DNA of 43,944 nt, taken from positions 1 through 43,944 of the forward strand of contig CACPDT010000003.1 of NCBI GenBank assembly GCA_902632665.1. The letters are read 5' to 3'. The position numbers were made by a program, and so were the translations under genes. Origin of the DNA: an uncultured Pelagibacteraceae bacterium. GTDB taxonomy: Bacteria; Pseudomonadota; Alphaproteobacteria; Pelagibacterales; Pelagibacteraceae. Of this stretch, positions 31,171 through 41,892 are shown piece by piece. Under the pieces are notes generated by a model. That model saw only the letters and a program-made list of their open reading frames with translations. It searched no databases and was not told the origin of the DNA. Each line of letters starts with the position of its first letter. Position 1 is the stretch's first letter.

Positions 31171-31857
31171 ATGTTAAAGACACAAGTGTTAACACTTTAT
31201 CCAGAAATTTTTCCTGGTCCGTTACACAAAGGATTATATGGAAAAGCAATGGCTAAAAAGTTATGGAGTCTTAATGTAGTAAACATAAGAGATGCAGCAA
31301 CAGATAAACATAAAACTGTCGATGATACTCCATATGGTGGTGGATCAGGTATGCTATTAAAACCAGATATATTAGCAAAATCAATTGATAAAAATATACA
31401 GAAGGGGGAAAGAATTTTTTATCTTTCACCAAAAGGTAAAAAATTTGATCAAAGACTTGCTCAAGATTTATCTAAAGTAAAATCATTCACTTTAATTTGT
31501 GGACATTTTGAAGGTGTAGATGAAAGAGTATTATCTACAAGAAATATTGAGGAAATAAGTATAGGAGATTATGTGCTTTCTGGTGGGGAAACAGCTGCTC
31601 TTGTAGTTCTTGATAGTGTATTAAGACTTTTGCCTGGAGTTTTAGGTAATGATAAATCCTCTTCTGAGGAAACTTTTGAAAATGGTCTTTTAGAGTATCC
31701 TCAATATACAAAACCTCAAATTTGGGAGGAAAAATCAGTACCAGATGTCTTATTATCAGGGGATCATAGCAAAATTAAAGACTGGCGTTTATCTCAATCT
31801 GAGGCTATAACACGCGTCCGAAGACCAGATTTGTGGCAAAAATATAAGAAAAATTAA
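31171..31857 (+). CDS. trmD: tRNA (guanine37-N1)-methyltransferase
   Basis: A 228-residue SPOUT methyltransferase that makes m1G37 in tRNAs reading CNN codons, preventing frameshifts. It starts with the typical [11 protein letters not shown]. The substrate and SAM-knot motifs are [15 protein letters not shown] near residue 55, [11 protein letters not shown] near 110 and [15 protein letters not shown] near 130. The end [11 protein letters not shown] is conserved. It sits 14 bases after rpsP and is followed after one base by the rplS region. Confidence 0.97.
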   Translation: MLKTQVLTLYPEIFPGPLHKGLYGKAMAKKLWSLNVVNIRDAATDKHKTVDDTPYGGGSGMLLKPDILAKSIDKNIQKGERIFYLSPKGKKFDQRLAQDLSKVKSFTLICGHFEGVDERVLSTRNIEEISIGDYVLSGGETAALVVLDSVLRLLPGVLGNDKSSSEETFENGLLEYPQYTKPQIWEEKSVPDVLLSGDHSKIKDWRLSQSEAITRVRRPDLWQKYKKN

Positions 31858-31873
31858 CTTGATAAATATTGAA

Positions 31874-32452
31874 ATGAAAACGATTGAAGAAATAAATCAA
31901 CACAATGTAAAAAAAATTCTATCGGAAAAAAAGATTCCAGAATTCTTTCCGGGTGATGTTGTTAAAGTTGGTGTCAGAATTACAGAGGGAAAAAAAGAGA
32001 GAATTCAGTATTTTGAAGGAGTATGTATTGCGAAAAAAAGCAGAGATTTAAATTCTTCTTTTACAGTTAGAAAGATTTCTTTTGGTGAAGGTGTTGAGAG
32101 AACATTCCCACTATTTGGTACAGTAATTGATACAATTAAAGTCATTCGTTCAGGAAAAGTTAGAAGAGCTAAACTATATTACTTAAGAGATAGAACTGGT
32201 AAATCAGCTAGAATTGCAGAAAAAATAAGAAAAAAGATTGGTATTGATGTAGATGTAAAACCAGAAACAGTAACTGAGAAAAATTTAGCTCCTGTTTCAA
32301 CAGAGGCATCTAATAATAAAGAAGATGTAACTAAGGCAGAGGCTAAGAAAGAAGAAACTCCTAAAGAAGAGCCAAAAAAAGAAGAAACAGCTAAAGTTGA
32401 ACCAAAACCCAAAACTGAAGAAAAACTTGAAACTTCTCCAGAAAAAAAATAA
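31874..32452 (+). CDS. rplS: 50S ribosomal protein L19 with C-terminal tail
   Basis: Residues 1-115 or so match L19: [46 protein letters not shown] and [20 protein letters not shown]. The last 65 or so residues are a Lys/Glu/Pro/Thr tail ([16 protein letters not shown]) much like the S16 tail. The ATG at 31874 gives the conventional N-terminus; an in-frame TTG at 31859, two bases after the trmD stop, could add five residues. L19 lies at the 30S-50S interface. leuC follows after 11 bases. Confidence 0.95.
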   Translation: MKTIEEINQHNVKKILSEKKIPEFFPGDVVKVGVRITEGKKERIQYFEGVCIAKKSRDLNSSFTVRKISFGEGVERTFPLFGTVIDTIKVIRSGKVRRAKLYYLRDRTGKSARIAEKIRKKIGIDVDVKPETVTEKNLAPVSTEASNNKEDVTKAEAKKEETPKEEPKKEETAKVEPKPKTEEKLETSPEKK

Positions 32453-32463
32453 TTTTTTTTTCA

Positions 32464-33867
32464 ATGCCTAATACTCTTTACGACAAAATTTGGAAAGAAC
32501 ACTTAGTTGATCAGCAAGATGATGGTACGGCTTTATTATTTGTTGATAGGCATCTCGTTCATGAAGTGACTAGTCCACAAGCATTTGAAGGTTTACGAAA
32601 TTCTAAAAGAAAAGTAAGACATCCAAAGCTTACATTGGCTGTTGCAGATCACAACGTTCCAACTACTGATAGAACTAACGGTATTTCAGATAATGAATCT
32701 AAAATTCAAGTTGATACATTAGAAAAGAATTGCAAGGAATTTGACATCCAACTTTTTGGAATGGAGGATAAGCGTCAAGGTATAGTTCATATAATTGGGC
32801 CCGAACAAGGGTTTACTCAACCTGGAACAGTTATAGTTTGCGGAGATAGTCATACGGCTACACATGGAGCGTTTGGTGCTTTGGCATTTGGAATAGGCAC
32901 CTCAGAGGTTGAACATGTTTTAGCGACACAAACTTTAGTGCAAAAAAAAGCAAAAAACTTCAGAATTAATGTTAATGGAAAACTTCCGTTAGGTGTTACT
33001 TCAAAGGATGTAATTTTACAAATAATTGGAAAAATAGGTACAGCAGGCGGAACAGGATGTGTTATTGAGTATGCTGGCGATTTAATCAGATCATTGAGTG
33101 TTGAGCAAAGAATGACTATATGCAACATGACTATAGAGGGTGGAGCAAGAGCAGGCTTGATTGCACCAGACGAAAAAATTTTTAAGTATTTGGAAGGAAA
33201 ACCTATGTCACCCAAAGGTGAAAAATGGGATAAAGCTTTAGCATATTGGAGAAGTTTGAAATCCGATGACAGCGCAAATTTTGATAAAGAAATAAGTCTT
33301 CAAGCTAATGAAATTTCACCAATGATTACTTGGGGAACTTCACCTCAAGATGTCATTACTATTGAGGAGAAAGTCCCAAACCCGAACAATGAAAAGGATG
33401 AGGATAGAAAAAACTCTATTGAAAGAGCTCTGAAATATATGGGTTTAAAACCTGATATGGCTGCAAAAGATATTAAGATAGATAAGGTTTTTATAGGGAG
33501 TTGCACTAATGGAAGAATTGAAGACTTAAGAGAAGCAGCAAAGATTTTAAAAGATAAAAAGATTGCCTCTCATGTTCATGCAATGGTTGTTCCAGGGTCT
33601 GGTTTAGTGAAAGAACAAGCAGAGCAAGAGGGTTTACATAAAATATTTGAAGAATCAGGTTTTGAATGGAGAGAACCAGGATGTTCCATGTGTTTAGCAA
33701 TGAATGCTGATAAATTAAAACCAGAGCAAAGATGTGCATCAACATCAAACAGAAATTTTGAGGGACGACAAGGTAGAGGGGGAAGAACACACCTTGTGAG
33801 CCCAGGAATGGCAGCTGCAGCAGCAATTTCTGGAAATTTGGATGATGTAAGAAAGTATCAAAATTAA
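32464..33867 (+). CDS. leuC: 3-isopropylmalate dehydratase large subunit
   Basis: A 467-residue aconitase-family subunit. The [4Fe-4S] ligands are in [14 protein letters not shown] near residue 346 and [13 protein letters not shown] near 408. [19 protein letters not shown] near 130 binds substrate. It isomerises 2- to 3-isopropylmalate in leucine synthesis together with LeuD. The C-terminus overlaps the leuD start by one base. leuA is not in this window. Confidence 0.97.
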   Translation: MPNTLYDKIWKEHLVDQQDDGTALLFVDRHLVHEVTSPQAFEGLRNSKRKVRHPKLTLAVADHNVPTTDRTNGISDNESKIQVDTLEKNCKEFDIQLFGMEDKRQGIVHIIGPEQGFTQPGTVIVCGDSHTATHGAFGALAFGIGTSEVEHVLATQTLVQKKAKNFRINVNGKLPLGVTSKDVILQIIGKIGTAGGTGCVIEYAGDLIRSLSVEQRMTICNMTIEGGARAGLIAPDEKIFKYLEGKPMSPKGEKWDKALAYWRSLKSDDSANFDKEISLQANEISPMITWGTSPQDVITIEEKVPNPNNEKDEDRKNSIERALKYMGLKPDMAAKDIKIDKVFIGSCTNGRIEDLREAAKILKDKKIASHVHAMVVPGSGLVKEQAEQEGLHKIFEESGFEWREPGCSMCLAMNADKLKPEQRCASTSNRNFEGRQGRGGRTHLVSPGMAAAAAISGNLDDVRKYQN

Positions 33868-34472
33868 TGCAAAAATTTTCCACATTAAAAAGTATTCCAG
33901 CATATTTACCAATAGTAAATATCGATACTGATATGATTATTCCAAAACAGTTTTTAAAAACAATTAAAAGAACTGGACTTGGAAAAAATTTATTTTTTGA
34001 AATGAGGTATGACGATAACGGAAATAAAATAAGTGATTTTATATTAAATCAAGATCCATTTACAAATTCAAAAATACTTATAGCAGGAAAAAACTTTGGT
34101 TGTGGATCCTCAAGAGAACACGCCCCTTGGGCATTACTAGATTTTGGTATTACATGTGTAATTAGCTCAAGTTTTGCTGATATTTTTTATAGCAATTGTT
34201 TTAAAAATGGAATTTTACCAATTATTGTTGATGAGGAAAAAATAAAAGAGTTGTCAGAATATGCTAATAGAAAAGAGGAAATTTCAGTAGACCTTAACGA
34301 AGAAAAAATAGTTTATGGTAATAATGAAATTAAATTTAAAATAGACTCCTTTAAAAAGAAATGTCTTCTAGAAGGATTAGATGATATTGCACTATCTTTA
34401 AACAAGTCTGATAAGATTAAAAGTTTTGAGCAAAAATTAAAAAGCTCTAAGCCATGGATTATAAGTGATTAA
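33867..34472 (+). CDS. leuD: 3-isopropylmalate dehydratase small subunit
   Basis: A 201-residue swivel-domain subunit. Landmarks are [36 protein letters not shown] near residue 72 and [17 protein letters not shown] near 110. It completes the LeuCD isomerase. It shares one base with leuC and overlaps leuB by 8 bases, so all three are one translational unit. Confidence 0.97.
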   Translation: MQKFSTLKSIPAYLPIVNIDTDMIIPKQFLKTIKRTGLGKNLFFEMRYDDNGNKISDFILNQDPFTNSKILIAGKNFGCGSSREHAPWALLDFGITCVISSSFADIFYSNCFKNGILPIIVDEEKIKELSEYANRKEEISVDLNEEKIVYGNNEIKFKIDSFKKKCLLEGLDDIALSLNKSDKIKSFEQKLKSSKPWIISD

Positions 34473-35571
34473 GGTAAAAAAAAGAAAGATACTATTACTT
34501 CCTGGAGATGGTATTGGTCCTGAAGTTATTGGTGAAGTAAAAAAAATTATCAGTTGGTTCAATGATAAAAAGTCTCTAGATTTTGAAATTGATGAAGATT
34601 TAGCGGGAGGATGCTCTTACGATAAGCATGGTACACCGATTACAGATGAGGTTTTCTACAAGGCATTAGAAAGTGCTGTGGTTATGTTGGGTGCTGTTGG
34701 AGGACCAAAATGGGATAATGTTGAGTTTTCAAAAAAACCTGAAAGAGCACTTTTAAAACTAAGAAAAGAGTTAAAATTGTTTGCTAATTTGAGACCAGCA
34801 ATATGTTTTAAACAATTAGTTGATGCCTCAACATTAAAACCTGAAATTGTCTCAGGTTTAGATATTATGATTGTTAGAGAGTTAACAGGAGGAATATATT
34901 TTGGTGAACCTAGAGGAATTAAACCAATAGAAAATGGTGAAAGAAAAGGAATTAATACTCATACTTATACAAGCAATGAGATTATAAGAGTAGCTAGGGT
35001 TGCCTTTGATTTAGCAAAAAAAAGATCAAATAAAGTAACTTCTTGTGAAAAATCAAATGTAATGGAAGCAGGTCAACTTTGGAAAGAAGAGGTTCAAGCA
35101 TTACACGATAAAGAATTTAAAGACGTTGAATTAAGTCATATGCTCGCAGACAATTGTGCTATGCAGTTGTTGAGAAATCCAAAGCAATTTGATGTAATTG
35201 TAACAGATAATTTATTTGGAGATATGTTATCTGACCAAGCCTCAATGTTAACAGGATCATTAGGACTCTTGCCTTCTGCATCTTTAGGTGCAAAAAATAA
35301 AGATGGAGAGATGAGGGCAATGTATGAACCTATTCATGGCTCAGCTCCAGATATAGCTGGCAAAAGTATCGCTAATCCGATAGCAACAATTCTAAGTTTT
35401 GCAATGGCTTTGAGGTATTCATTAGATTTAGATAAAGAAGCAGAGGCCCTGGAAAAAGCTGTTCAAGATGTATTAAATGATGGTTTAAGAACTAAAGACA
35501 TTTTATCAAAAGGTGCAAAAGAGGTGACTACATCACAAATGGGTGATGCGATCATTTCAAAATTGCAATAA
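34465..35571 (+). CDS. leuB: 3-isopropylmalate dehydrogenase
   Basis: A 368-residue NAD-dependent decarboxylating dehydrogenase for the third step of leucine synthesis. It has [19 protein letters not shown] at the N-terminus, [14 protein letters not shown] near residue 95, [13 protein letters not shown] near 137 and the metal-site [15 protein letters not shown] near 250, then [17 protein letters not shown]. The start is GTG at 34465, inside the leuD end. The alternative in-frame starts downstream would remove the first strand. Confidence 0.96.
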   Translation: MIKVKKRKILLLPGDGIGPEVIGEVKKIISWFNDKKSLDFEIDEDLAGGCSYDKHGTPITDEVFYKALESAVVMLGAVGGPKWDNVEFSKKPERALLKLRKELKLFANLRPAICFKQLVDASTLKPEIVSGLDIMIVRELTGGIYFGEPRGIKPIENGERKGINTHTYTSNEIIRVARVAFDLAKKRSNKVTSCEKSNVMEAGQLWKEEVQALHDKEFKDVELSHMLADNCAMQLLRNPKQFDVIVTDNLFGDMLSDQASMLTGSLGLLPSASLGAKNKDGEMRAMYEPIHGSAPDIAGKSIANPIATILSFAMALRYSLDLDKEAEALEKAVQDVLNDGLRTKDILSKGAKEVTTSQMGDAIISKLQ

Positions 35572-35597
35572 TTAATTAATTATTTTAAAATCAAATT

Positions 35598-37361
35598 ATG
35601 CCAACTTATACAGCACCTGTTGAAGATATGATGTTTCTTTTTGAAAAACTAAGAAACAACAAAGAGTATAATGAATTAGAAAAATATAAAGAGGTTACTC
35701 CTGATTTAGTAAAAGATATTTTACAAGAAGCAGCAAAAATAAATCAAAATTTAATTTTACCATTAGCTAAAGTTGGAGATGAAAATCCTGCAATTTTAGA
35801 AAATGGTGTTGTTAGAACTCCTCCAGGTTATAAAGAGGCGTATAAAAAATATATTGAAGATGGTTGGACTTCTTTAACATGTGATCCAAAATATGGGGGT
35901 CAAGGTATGCCAAAAACAGTGAGCGCATTTTTTGATGAAATGTTATCCTCTGCTAGCCTTTCGTTTAAACTCTATAGTGAACTTAGTATTGGAGCTTATA
36001 ATTGTATTAATCATCATGCTAGTGATGAAATAAAGAATAAATATTTACCAAAAATTGTAGAAGGTAAGTGGAGTGGAACAATGTGCTTAACTGAGCCAGT
36101 ATGTGGCACTGATTTAGGGCTACTAAAAACAAAAGCCAAAAAACAATCTGATGGTACATTCAAATTAACTGGACAGAAAATTTTCATTACCTCTGGTGAT
36201 CACGATTTAACTGAAAATATTATTCATTTGGTTTTAGCAAGAGCAGATGACTCTCCGTCTGGCACTAAAGGTATCAGCCTGTTTTTAGTTCCAAAGTTTA
36301 TTGTAAAAGAAGATGGGAATGTCGGTCCAAGAAATGGAATATCAACTGGTTCTATCGAAACAAAAATGGGAATTAAAGGATCGGCAACTTGTGTTCTCAA
36401 TTTTGATGAAGCAACTGGTTATATGATTGGTGATAAGGAAAAGGGTTTGAGTGCAATGTTTACGATGATGAATCTTGAGAGAATCGTTGTTGGGATACAA
36501 GGTTTGGGTATATCAGAGATTGCTTATCAAAATTCACTTTCATACGCAAAAGAAAGAAAGCAAGGTAAGTCGAATAATTCAAAATCTAAAAATGGTGCTG
36601 ATTTTATAATTGAGCATGCAGATATTAGAAGATCGTTGTTAAATATGAAATCGATTATTGAGGGTGAGAGAGCCTTATGTTTTTGGTTATCCCAACAAAC
36701 TGAGGTAAGCCTATATCATCCAGATGAAAAAGCCAGGCAAGAGGCATCTGATTATGTCTCATTAATGACTCCAGTAGTTAAATCCTTGTTTACAGATTTA
36801 GCAATGGAAATCACTAGCGATGCAATGCAAATTTATGGTGGGTATGGTTATACTAAAGATCAAGGAATAGAGCAGTTGTATCGAGATAATAGAATCACAC
36901 CAATTTACGAGGGTACGAATTCCGTGCAAGCTGCCGATTTAGTTTTTAGAAAATTATCAAATAAGAACGGGAATGTAATTAATAAATTTTTAGATCAGGT
37001 TAAAAATGAATGTAATTCTAACAACGAAAAAATAAGACCATTCATCTCAGATTTTAATAATTATTTAGATATATTAAAAAAATTTAGTGATTGGATGATT
37101 GAGAAATCTAAAACAGATAAAGATGATGTAAGTGCTGCTGCTAATGATTATCTTAAAACTCTCGGATTTGTTTCGATTGCTTATGCATGGATAAAAGTAC
37201 TAGAGGTAAGTTTTAAAGATTATAATGAAAATAAAAACTTTTATGATGACAAAATCGATACTGCTAGGTTTTATTTTGATAAAGTTCTACCAAGAGCTGA
37301 ACAACACTACAAATCAGCAATTTCTGGAAGCTCCAATATTATGAATTTTAAATTCAATTAA
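35598..37361 (+). CDS. dmdC: Acyl-CoA dehydrogenase, probable 3-methylmercaptopropionyl-CoA dehydrogenase DmdC
   Basis: A 587-residue FAD enzyme with the acyl-CoA dehydrogenase core and an extra C-terminal domain as in DmdC. MCLTEPVCGTDLGLLKTKA near residue 160, YGGYGYTKDQGIEQLYRD near 415 and the catalytic Glu438 in ITPIYEGTNSVQA are visible. In the DMSP demethylation route it oxidises MMPA-CoA to methylthioacryloyl-CoA. The assignment rests on its place directly before dmdB and in one run with dmdA; by sequence alone it would be a FadE-like dehydrogenase. It abuts dmdB with no gap. Confidence 0.85.
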   Translation: MPTYTAPVEDMMFLFEKLRNNKEYNELEKYKEVTPDLVKDILQEAAKINQNLILPLAKVGDENPAILENGVVRTPPGYKEAYKKYIEDGWTSLTCDPKYGGQGMPKTVSAFFDEMLSSASLSFKLYSELSIGAYNCINHHASDEIKNKYLPKIVEGKWSGTMCLTEPVCGTDLGLLKTKAKKQSDGTFKLTGQKIFITSGDHDLTENIIHLVLARADDSPSGTKGISLFLVPKFIVKEDGNVGPRNGISTGSIETKMGIKGSATCVLNFDEATGYMIGDKEKGLSAMFTMMNLERIVVGIQGLGISEIAYQNSLSYAKERKQGKSNNSKSKNGADFIIEHADIRRSLLNMKSIIEGERALCFWLSQQTEVSLYHPDEKARQEASDYVSLMTPVVKSLFTDLAMEITSDAMQIYGGYGYTKDQGIEQLYRDNRITPIYEGTNSVQAADLVFRKLSNKNGNVINKFLDQVKNECNSNNEKIRPFISDFNNYLDILKKFSDWMIEKSKTDKDDVSAAANDYLKTLGFVSIAYAWIKVLEVSFKDYNENKNFYDDKIDTARFYFDKVLPRAEQHYKSAISGSSNIMNFKFN

Positions 37362-38978
37362 ATGAGTCATTACGATACTAATTTAGATAAGAATAGTGCA
37401 AATTATGTTCCTTTAACTCCTTTGACTTTTTTAAAGAGAGCAAAAGAGATTTATCCTGATTATGAAGCTATTATCTATGAAGATCGTAAATACACCTGGG
37501 CTGATGTTTACAAACGTACTATTAAATTTGCAAGCGCCCTTAATAAAATTGGAATTAAAAAAGGAGATACTGTCTCATTTTTAGCTTTCAACACACCTGA
37601 GATTTTTGAGGGACATTATTCTGTTCCTATGTCTGGTGCAGTGTTAAATACAATTAACATAAGATTAGATGCTAAAACTATTGCTTATATTTTAGAACAT
37701 AGTGATGCTAAAGTTCTTGTTGTTGATAGACAATTACACATAGAAGTTAAAAAAGCGTTAGGCACTTTAAAAAAGAAAATTACAATTATTGATATAGTTG
37801 ATAAATTTGCAGACCAATCAAAGTGTGAAAAAATTGGTGATCTAGAATATGAAGGTTTTTTAAACACCGGTGATGAAAATTTTGATTGGAAAATGCCAGA
37901 GGATGAGTGGCAAGCAATATCTTTGAGCTATACATCTGGAACCACTGGAAACCCTAAAGGCGTTGTTTACCATCACCGAGGATCATATTTAATGTCCACG
38001 GGTAGTGCAGTTGCCTGGAACATGCCAAACAGACTTAATTTTTTAACTATCGTCCCAATGTTTCATTGCAATGGATGGGGTTATCCTTGGACTATACCTA
38101 TGTTAAATGGAAGAACAATTTGTTTGAGAAATATAGATGTAAAAAAAATATTTGAATTAATAGATAAACATAATGTTACTCACTTTGGTGGAGCGCCCAT
38201 TGTACTTAATATGATAACTGGTTCACCAGAGTCTGATAGAAAAAAATTAAAGCAAAAAGTATACGTCCTTACTGCAGGAGCCCCACCGCCAAGTATAATT
38301 TTCAAAAAAATGAAAGAGCTTGGTTTTGAGGTTATGCATGTTTATGGTTTAACCGAAACTTATGGACACGTAACTCAATGTGCGTGGAATGATGCTTGGA
38401 ATGATTTTGATGAGGAAAAGCAAAACGAAATTAAAGCAAGACAAGGAGTTAGATATCCTAATACAGAAGGGATTGCCGTGATGGATCCAGAAACAATGAT
38501 TGAAGTTCCAAAAGATGGAAAAACGATTGGTGAGATAATGATCAAAGGAAATGTAGTCATGAAGGGTTATTTTAAGGATAAGGATGCTACTAATAAAGCG
38601 ATGGCGGGTGGCTGGTTTCATTCTGGTGACTTAGCTGTCATGCATCCAGATGGATATGTAAAAATCCAGGATAGGTCTAAAGATATAATAATTTCTGGAG
38701 GTGAAAACATATCTTCTATAGAAATAGAAAATACTCTTGCAAAACATCCTTCAGTATCTATTGCAGCTGTTGTAGCTAAACCAGATGAAAAATGGGGAGA
38801 GGTGCCTTGTGCATTTATTGAGATGGTAAAGGATAAACCAACAACCGAAAAAGAATTAATTGGTTTTTGTAAAGAAACACTCGCAGGTTTCAAGGTGCCA
38901 AAACAAGTTGTTTTTTGTGAACTACCTAAAACATCGACAGGAAAAATTCAAAAATTTGAATTGAGAAAAAAATTTTAG
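37362..38978 (+). CDS. dmdB: Acyl-CoA synthetase, probable 3-methylmercaptopropionate-CoA ligase DmdB
   Basis: A 538-residue AMP-forming ligase. The P-loop-like SYTSGTTGNPKGVVYHH is near residue 188, GLTETYG near 328, GDLAVMHPDGYVKIQDRSKD near 425 and the catalytic Lys in KTSTGKIQKFEL near 529. It activates MMPA with ATP and CoA in the second step of DMSP demethylation; related ligases also take short and medium-chain acids. It directly follows dmdC and precedes the alpha/beta hydrolase by 8 bases. Confidence 0.87.
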   Translation: MSHYDTNLDKNSANYVPLTPLTFLKRAKEIYPDYEAIIYEDRKYTWADVYKRTIKFASALNKIGIKKGDTVSFLAFNTPEIFEGHYSVPMSGAVLNTINIRLDAKTIAYILEHSDAKVLVVDRQLHIEVKKALGTLKKKITIIDIVDKFADQSKCEKIGDLEYEGFLNTGDENFDWKMPEDEWQAISLSYTSGTTGNPKGVVYHHRGSYLMSTGSAVAWNMPNRLNFLTIVPMFHCNGWGYPWTIPMLNGRTICLRNIDVKKIFELIDKHNVTHFGGAPIVLNMITGSPESDRKKLKQKVYVLTAGAPPPSIIFKKMKELGFEVMHVYGLTETYGHVTQCAWNDAWNDFDEEKQNEIKARQGVRYPNTEGIAVMDPETMIEVPKDGKTIGEIMIKGNVVMKGYFKDKDATNKAMAGGWFHSGDLAVMHPDGYVKIQDRSKDIIISGGENISSIEIENTLAKHPSVSIAAVVAKPDEKWGEVPCAFIEMVKDKPTTEKELIGFCKETLAGFKVPKQVVFCELPKTSTGKIQKFELRKKF

Positions 38979-38986
38979 GTAATTGA

Positions 38987-39763
38987 TTGATATTTGAAAT
39001 AGAAAATAAAACTATTCATGCATCTGATGCAGGTCAAGGCATAGATCCAAAAAAACAAACAATAGTATTTCTTCATGGTAGTGGCCTTTCACACATAGTT
39101 TGGTCATTAACTGAACAATTTTTTTCGAATAAGAATTTTAATGTATTGTCTATCGATCTTCCTGGTCATGGAAATTCAGATGGACCATGTTTAGATACCA
39201 TAGAAAAAATTGCTGATTGGTTAGAAAGCGTATTTAAAAAATTGCAATTAAAAAATTTGATTTTAGTTGGTCATTCTCAAGGATGTTTAGAAATACTTGA
39301 ATATGCTTTTAAATATAAAAGCAGGTTAAATAAACTAGTTTTTGTTGGAGGCTCAAATAGAATGCCAGTTCATCCTGATTTAATAGAACTTGCAAAAAAT
39401 GGCGACTCTGATGCTGTAAAATTAATGATGAAATGGGGTTATGAAGGCTCAAAAAAATTTATTGGCGGGAATCCAGTAGAAAAAATAATTCAGTCTTCAA
39501 GAGATATTAGTGAAGTTTTAGCAGTCGATTTAAATGCATGTAATAATTACTCAAATGGGTTAGAGGCAACAAAAGTTTTAGATCTTCCCACATTACTTAT
39601 TTTTGGAGAGTTAGACAAAATGATCAATTTAGATGTAGGGAAAAAATTTTCAAATTTAGTAAAAAACTCATCTACTTACGTAATTAAAGGTTGTGGTCAT
39701 ATGATAATGATTGAAAAAGCATTTGAAATGAGAGAAAAGATTTTAGAATTTTTAAATAAATGA
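38987..39763 (+). CDS. Alpha/beta hydrolase within the DMSP demethylation operon
   Basis: A 258-residue soluble alpha/beta hydrolase with a full triad: nucleophile in [14 protein letters not shown] near residue 95, acid in [10 protein letters not shown] near 208 and His in [13 protein letters not shown] near 237. The oxyanion [12 protein letters not shown] is near 31. It starts at TTG after an AGG-containing site. It overlaps dmdA by 4 bases and so is co-translated with it. It could be a CoA thioesterase or an esterase that handles a methylthio-acyl intermediate; no crotonase-type dmdD is present here. The function is inferred only from position. Confidence 0.85.
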   Translation: MIFEIENKTIHASDAGQGIDPKKQTIVFLHGSGLSHIVWSLTEQFFSNKNFNVLSIDLPGHGNSDGPCLDTIEKIADWLESVFKKLQLKNLILVGHSQGCLEILEYAFKYKSRLNKLVFVGGSNRMPVHPDLIELAKNGDSDAVKLMMKWGYEGSKKFIGGNPVEKIIQSSRDISEVLAVDLNACNNYSNGLEATKVLDLPTLLIFGELDKMINLDVGKKFSNLVKNSSTYVIKGCGHMIMIEKAFEMREKILEFLNK

Positions 39764-40869
39764 AAAGTTATCCGATAGCAAAATCAAGAAGAGTCAGAAG
39801 TACACCTTATACCTCTAGAATAGAGAACCAAGGTGTTACCGCTTATACTGTTTATAATCATATGCTTTTACCAGCAGCATTTGGTTCTTTGGAAGAGTCT
39901 TGTAATCATTTAAAAAACAATGTTCAGATATGGGATGTAGCAGCAGAAAGACAAGTTGAAATTTCAGGCAAAGATTCTGCAAAACTTGTACAACTCATGA
40001 CTTGTAGAGATTTATCGAAATCCAAAGTAGGAAGATGTTATTATTGTCCTTTAATTGATGAAAATGGAAATTTGGTAAATGATCCTGTTATTTTAAAATT
40101 AGCTGAAGATAGGTGGTGGATTTCAATCGCTGACTCTGATGTAATTTTTTTTGCAAAAGGTCTTGCTTCAGGAAATAAATTTGATGTTAAAATTTTTGAA
40201 CCGATCGTAGATATTTTAGCAGTTCAAGGTCCTAAATCTTTTGATTTAATGGAAAAAATTTTTGGTGAAAAAATAAAAGAGTTAAAATTTTTTGGATTTG
40301 ATTATTTCACTTTTAACGGAGCAAAACATTTAATAGCTAGATCTGGTTGGTCAAAACAAGGTGGTTTTGAAATTTATGTTGAAAAGACCGACTCAGGTTT
40401 GAAGTTGTACGATCATCTTTTTGAAATTGGTAAAGAATTCAATGTTAGACCTGGATGTCCAAACTTAATTGAAAGAATTGAGAGTGGTTTACTTTCTTAT
40501 GGGAATGATTTTGATAACAATGATAATCCATTTCAATGCGGTTTCGATAAATATGTAGATTTAGAGTCCGATATAAACTTTTTAGGTAAAGATAAACTTA
40601 AAGATATTAAAGAAAAAGGAATTGATAGAAAGCTAATGGGTGTTCAGATAGATCTAACCAAGATTCTTTTAACTAGTTCTTTAAACATCAGGAATAATGA
40701 TGGAAATATAATTGGAGAACTAAGATCTGCTTGTTACTCGCCTCATTTTAAAAAAGTTATTGGTATTGCAATGATAAAAGAACCATATTGCAAAGCATCT
40801 TCGTCCGGAACAATAGAAATTGATGGAAATTCTTTAGCTCTTAAAGTTTGCGATTTACCTTTCATCTAG
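39760..40869 (+). CDS. dmdA: Dimethylsulfoniopropionate demethylase DmdA
   Basis: A 369-residue GcvT-fold protein, the same length as Pelagibacter DmdA, with which it agrees along its whole length as I remember it: [19 protein letters not shown] at the start, [56 protein letters not shown] and the end VCDLPFI. It moves one methyl group from DMSP to tetrahydrofolate, giving MMPA and 5-methyl-THF. It is the last gene of the dmdC-dmdB-hydrolase-dmdA run, and asd follows after 15 bases. DMSP is a main source of reduced sulfur for SAR11. Confidence 0.95.
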   Translation: MKSYPIAKSRRVRSTPYTSRIENQGVTAYTVYNHMLLPAAFGSLEESCNHLKNNVQIWDVAAERQVEISGKDSAKLVQLMTCRDLSKSKVGRCYYCPLIDENGNLVNDPVILKLAEDRWWISIADSDVIFFAKGLASGNKFDVKIFEPIVDILAVQGPKSFDLMEKIFGEKIKELKFFGFDYFTFNGAKHLIARSGWSKQGGFEIYVEKTDSGLKLYDHLFEIGKEFNVRPGCPNLIERIESGLLSYGNDFDNNDNPFQCGFDKYVDLESDINFLGKDKLKDIKEKGIDRKLMGVQIDLTKILLTSSLNIRNNDGNIIGELRSACYSPHFKKVIGIAMIKEPYCKASSSGTIEIDGNSLALKVCDLPFI

Positions 40870-40884
40870 TATAAAACTTAGATC

Positions 40885-41892
40885 ATGAATATTGCAATTG
40901 TAGGAGCAACAGGAAATGTTGGCAGGAAAACATTGGAAATTTTGGAGAGAAAAGAATTTTCAATAGATAATTTATATTTAGTTGCATCCTCAAAAAGTGT
41001 TGGAAAAAAAATTGGTTTTAGAAGTAAGGAAATCGATGTCCTTGATTTAGAAAATTTTGATTTCTCAAAAGTTAACATTGCTTTTTTTGCAGCTGGTGGA
41101 AAAATTTCTGAAAAATTTGCCAAAAGAGCAGCCAAAAATTGCTTGGTAATTGATAACTCTAGTTTTTTTAGAATGGATCCAGAAGTGCCTTTGATAGTTC
41201 CACAAGTAAATTCAGATGATCTAAAAAAAATTAAAAAAAATATTATTGCAAATCCGAATTGTTCAACAGCTCAATTAGTAATTGCCCTTAAACCTTTACA
41301 CGATCTATTTATTATCAAAAGAATTGTCGTGTCTACTTATCAATCAGTTTCTGGAGGTGGAAAAGCTCCCATGGATGAACTTATTGAGCAAACTAAACTA
41401 GTTTTAGATGGTAAAAAAGTATCCTCTAAAAATTTTACAAAACAAATCGCTTTTAATGCTATTCCTCATATCGATCAATTTGCAGATGATGGTTATACTA
41501 AGGAAGAGTTAAAAATGATGAACGAAACTAAAAAAATTTTAGATACCAAAATTGATTTAACAGCAACATGTGTGAGATTACCAATCTCTGTTTCTCATTC
41601 TGAGTCAGTCAACTTACAATTTGAAAAACCTTTTACTCTGGAAAAAGTAAGGGATGCTTTGAATAATTTTGAAGGTTGTAAAGTTATTGATGAAAGAAAT
41701 GATGGCGGTTATTCAACTCCAATTGAAGCAGAGGGAATGGATGAAACTTTTATTTCAAGGATAAGAGAAGATAAAACAATTAAAAATGGATTAAATTTAT
41801 GGATCGTTTCAGATAATCTTTTAAGGGGAGCCGCTTTGAATGCAGTAGAAATTGCAGAAACAGTAATTAAAAACAATTACCATGGAAAATAA
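40885..41892 (+). CDS. asd: Aspartate-semialdehyde dehydrogenase
   Basis: A 335-residue enzyme that reduces aspartyl phosphate to aspartate semialdehyde for lysine, threonine and methionine synthesis. The N-terminal AIVGATGNVGRKTLEIL binds NADP. The catalytic Cys is in ANPNCSTAQLVIAL near residue 130, with VSTYQSVSGGGKAPMDEL near 155 and RLPISVSHSESVNL near 230. It overlaps sdhC by 11 bases, an unusual pairing with succinate dehydrogenase that reflects genome compaction. Confidence 0.96.
   Translation: MNIAIVGATGNVGRKTLEILERKEFSIDNLYLVASSKSVGKKIGFRSKEIDVLDLENFDFSKVNIAFFAAGGKISEKFAKRAAKNCLVIDNSSFFRMDPEVPLIVPQVNSDDLKKIKKNIIANPNCSTAQLVIALKPLHDLFIIKRIVVSTYQSVSGGGKAPMDELIEQTKLVLDGKKVSSKNFTKQIAFNAIPHIDQFADDGYTKEELKMMNETKKILDTKIDLTATCVRLPISVSHSESVNLQFEKPFTLEKVRDALNNFEGCKVIDERNDGGYSTPIEAEGMDETFISRIREDKTIKNGLNLWIVSDNLLRGAALNAVEIAETVIKNNYHGK

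Noticed and set aside
32179..32412. A 77-codon antisense frame opposite the L19 tail, rich in Ser and Phe.
   Set aside because: It is the complement of the Lys/Glu repeat (AAG/GAA read as CTT/TTC) and has no start context of its own.
32850..33215. A 121-codon antisense frame inside leuC.
   Set aside because: It lies wholly opposite a well-conserved catalytic region of leuC, and its product shows no family features; it mirrors leuC codon bias.
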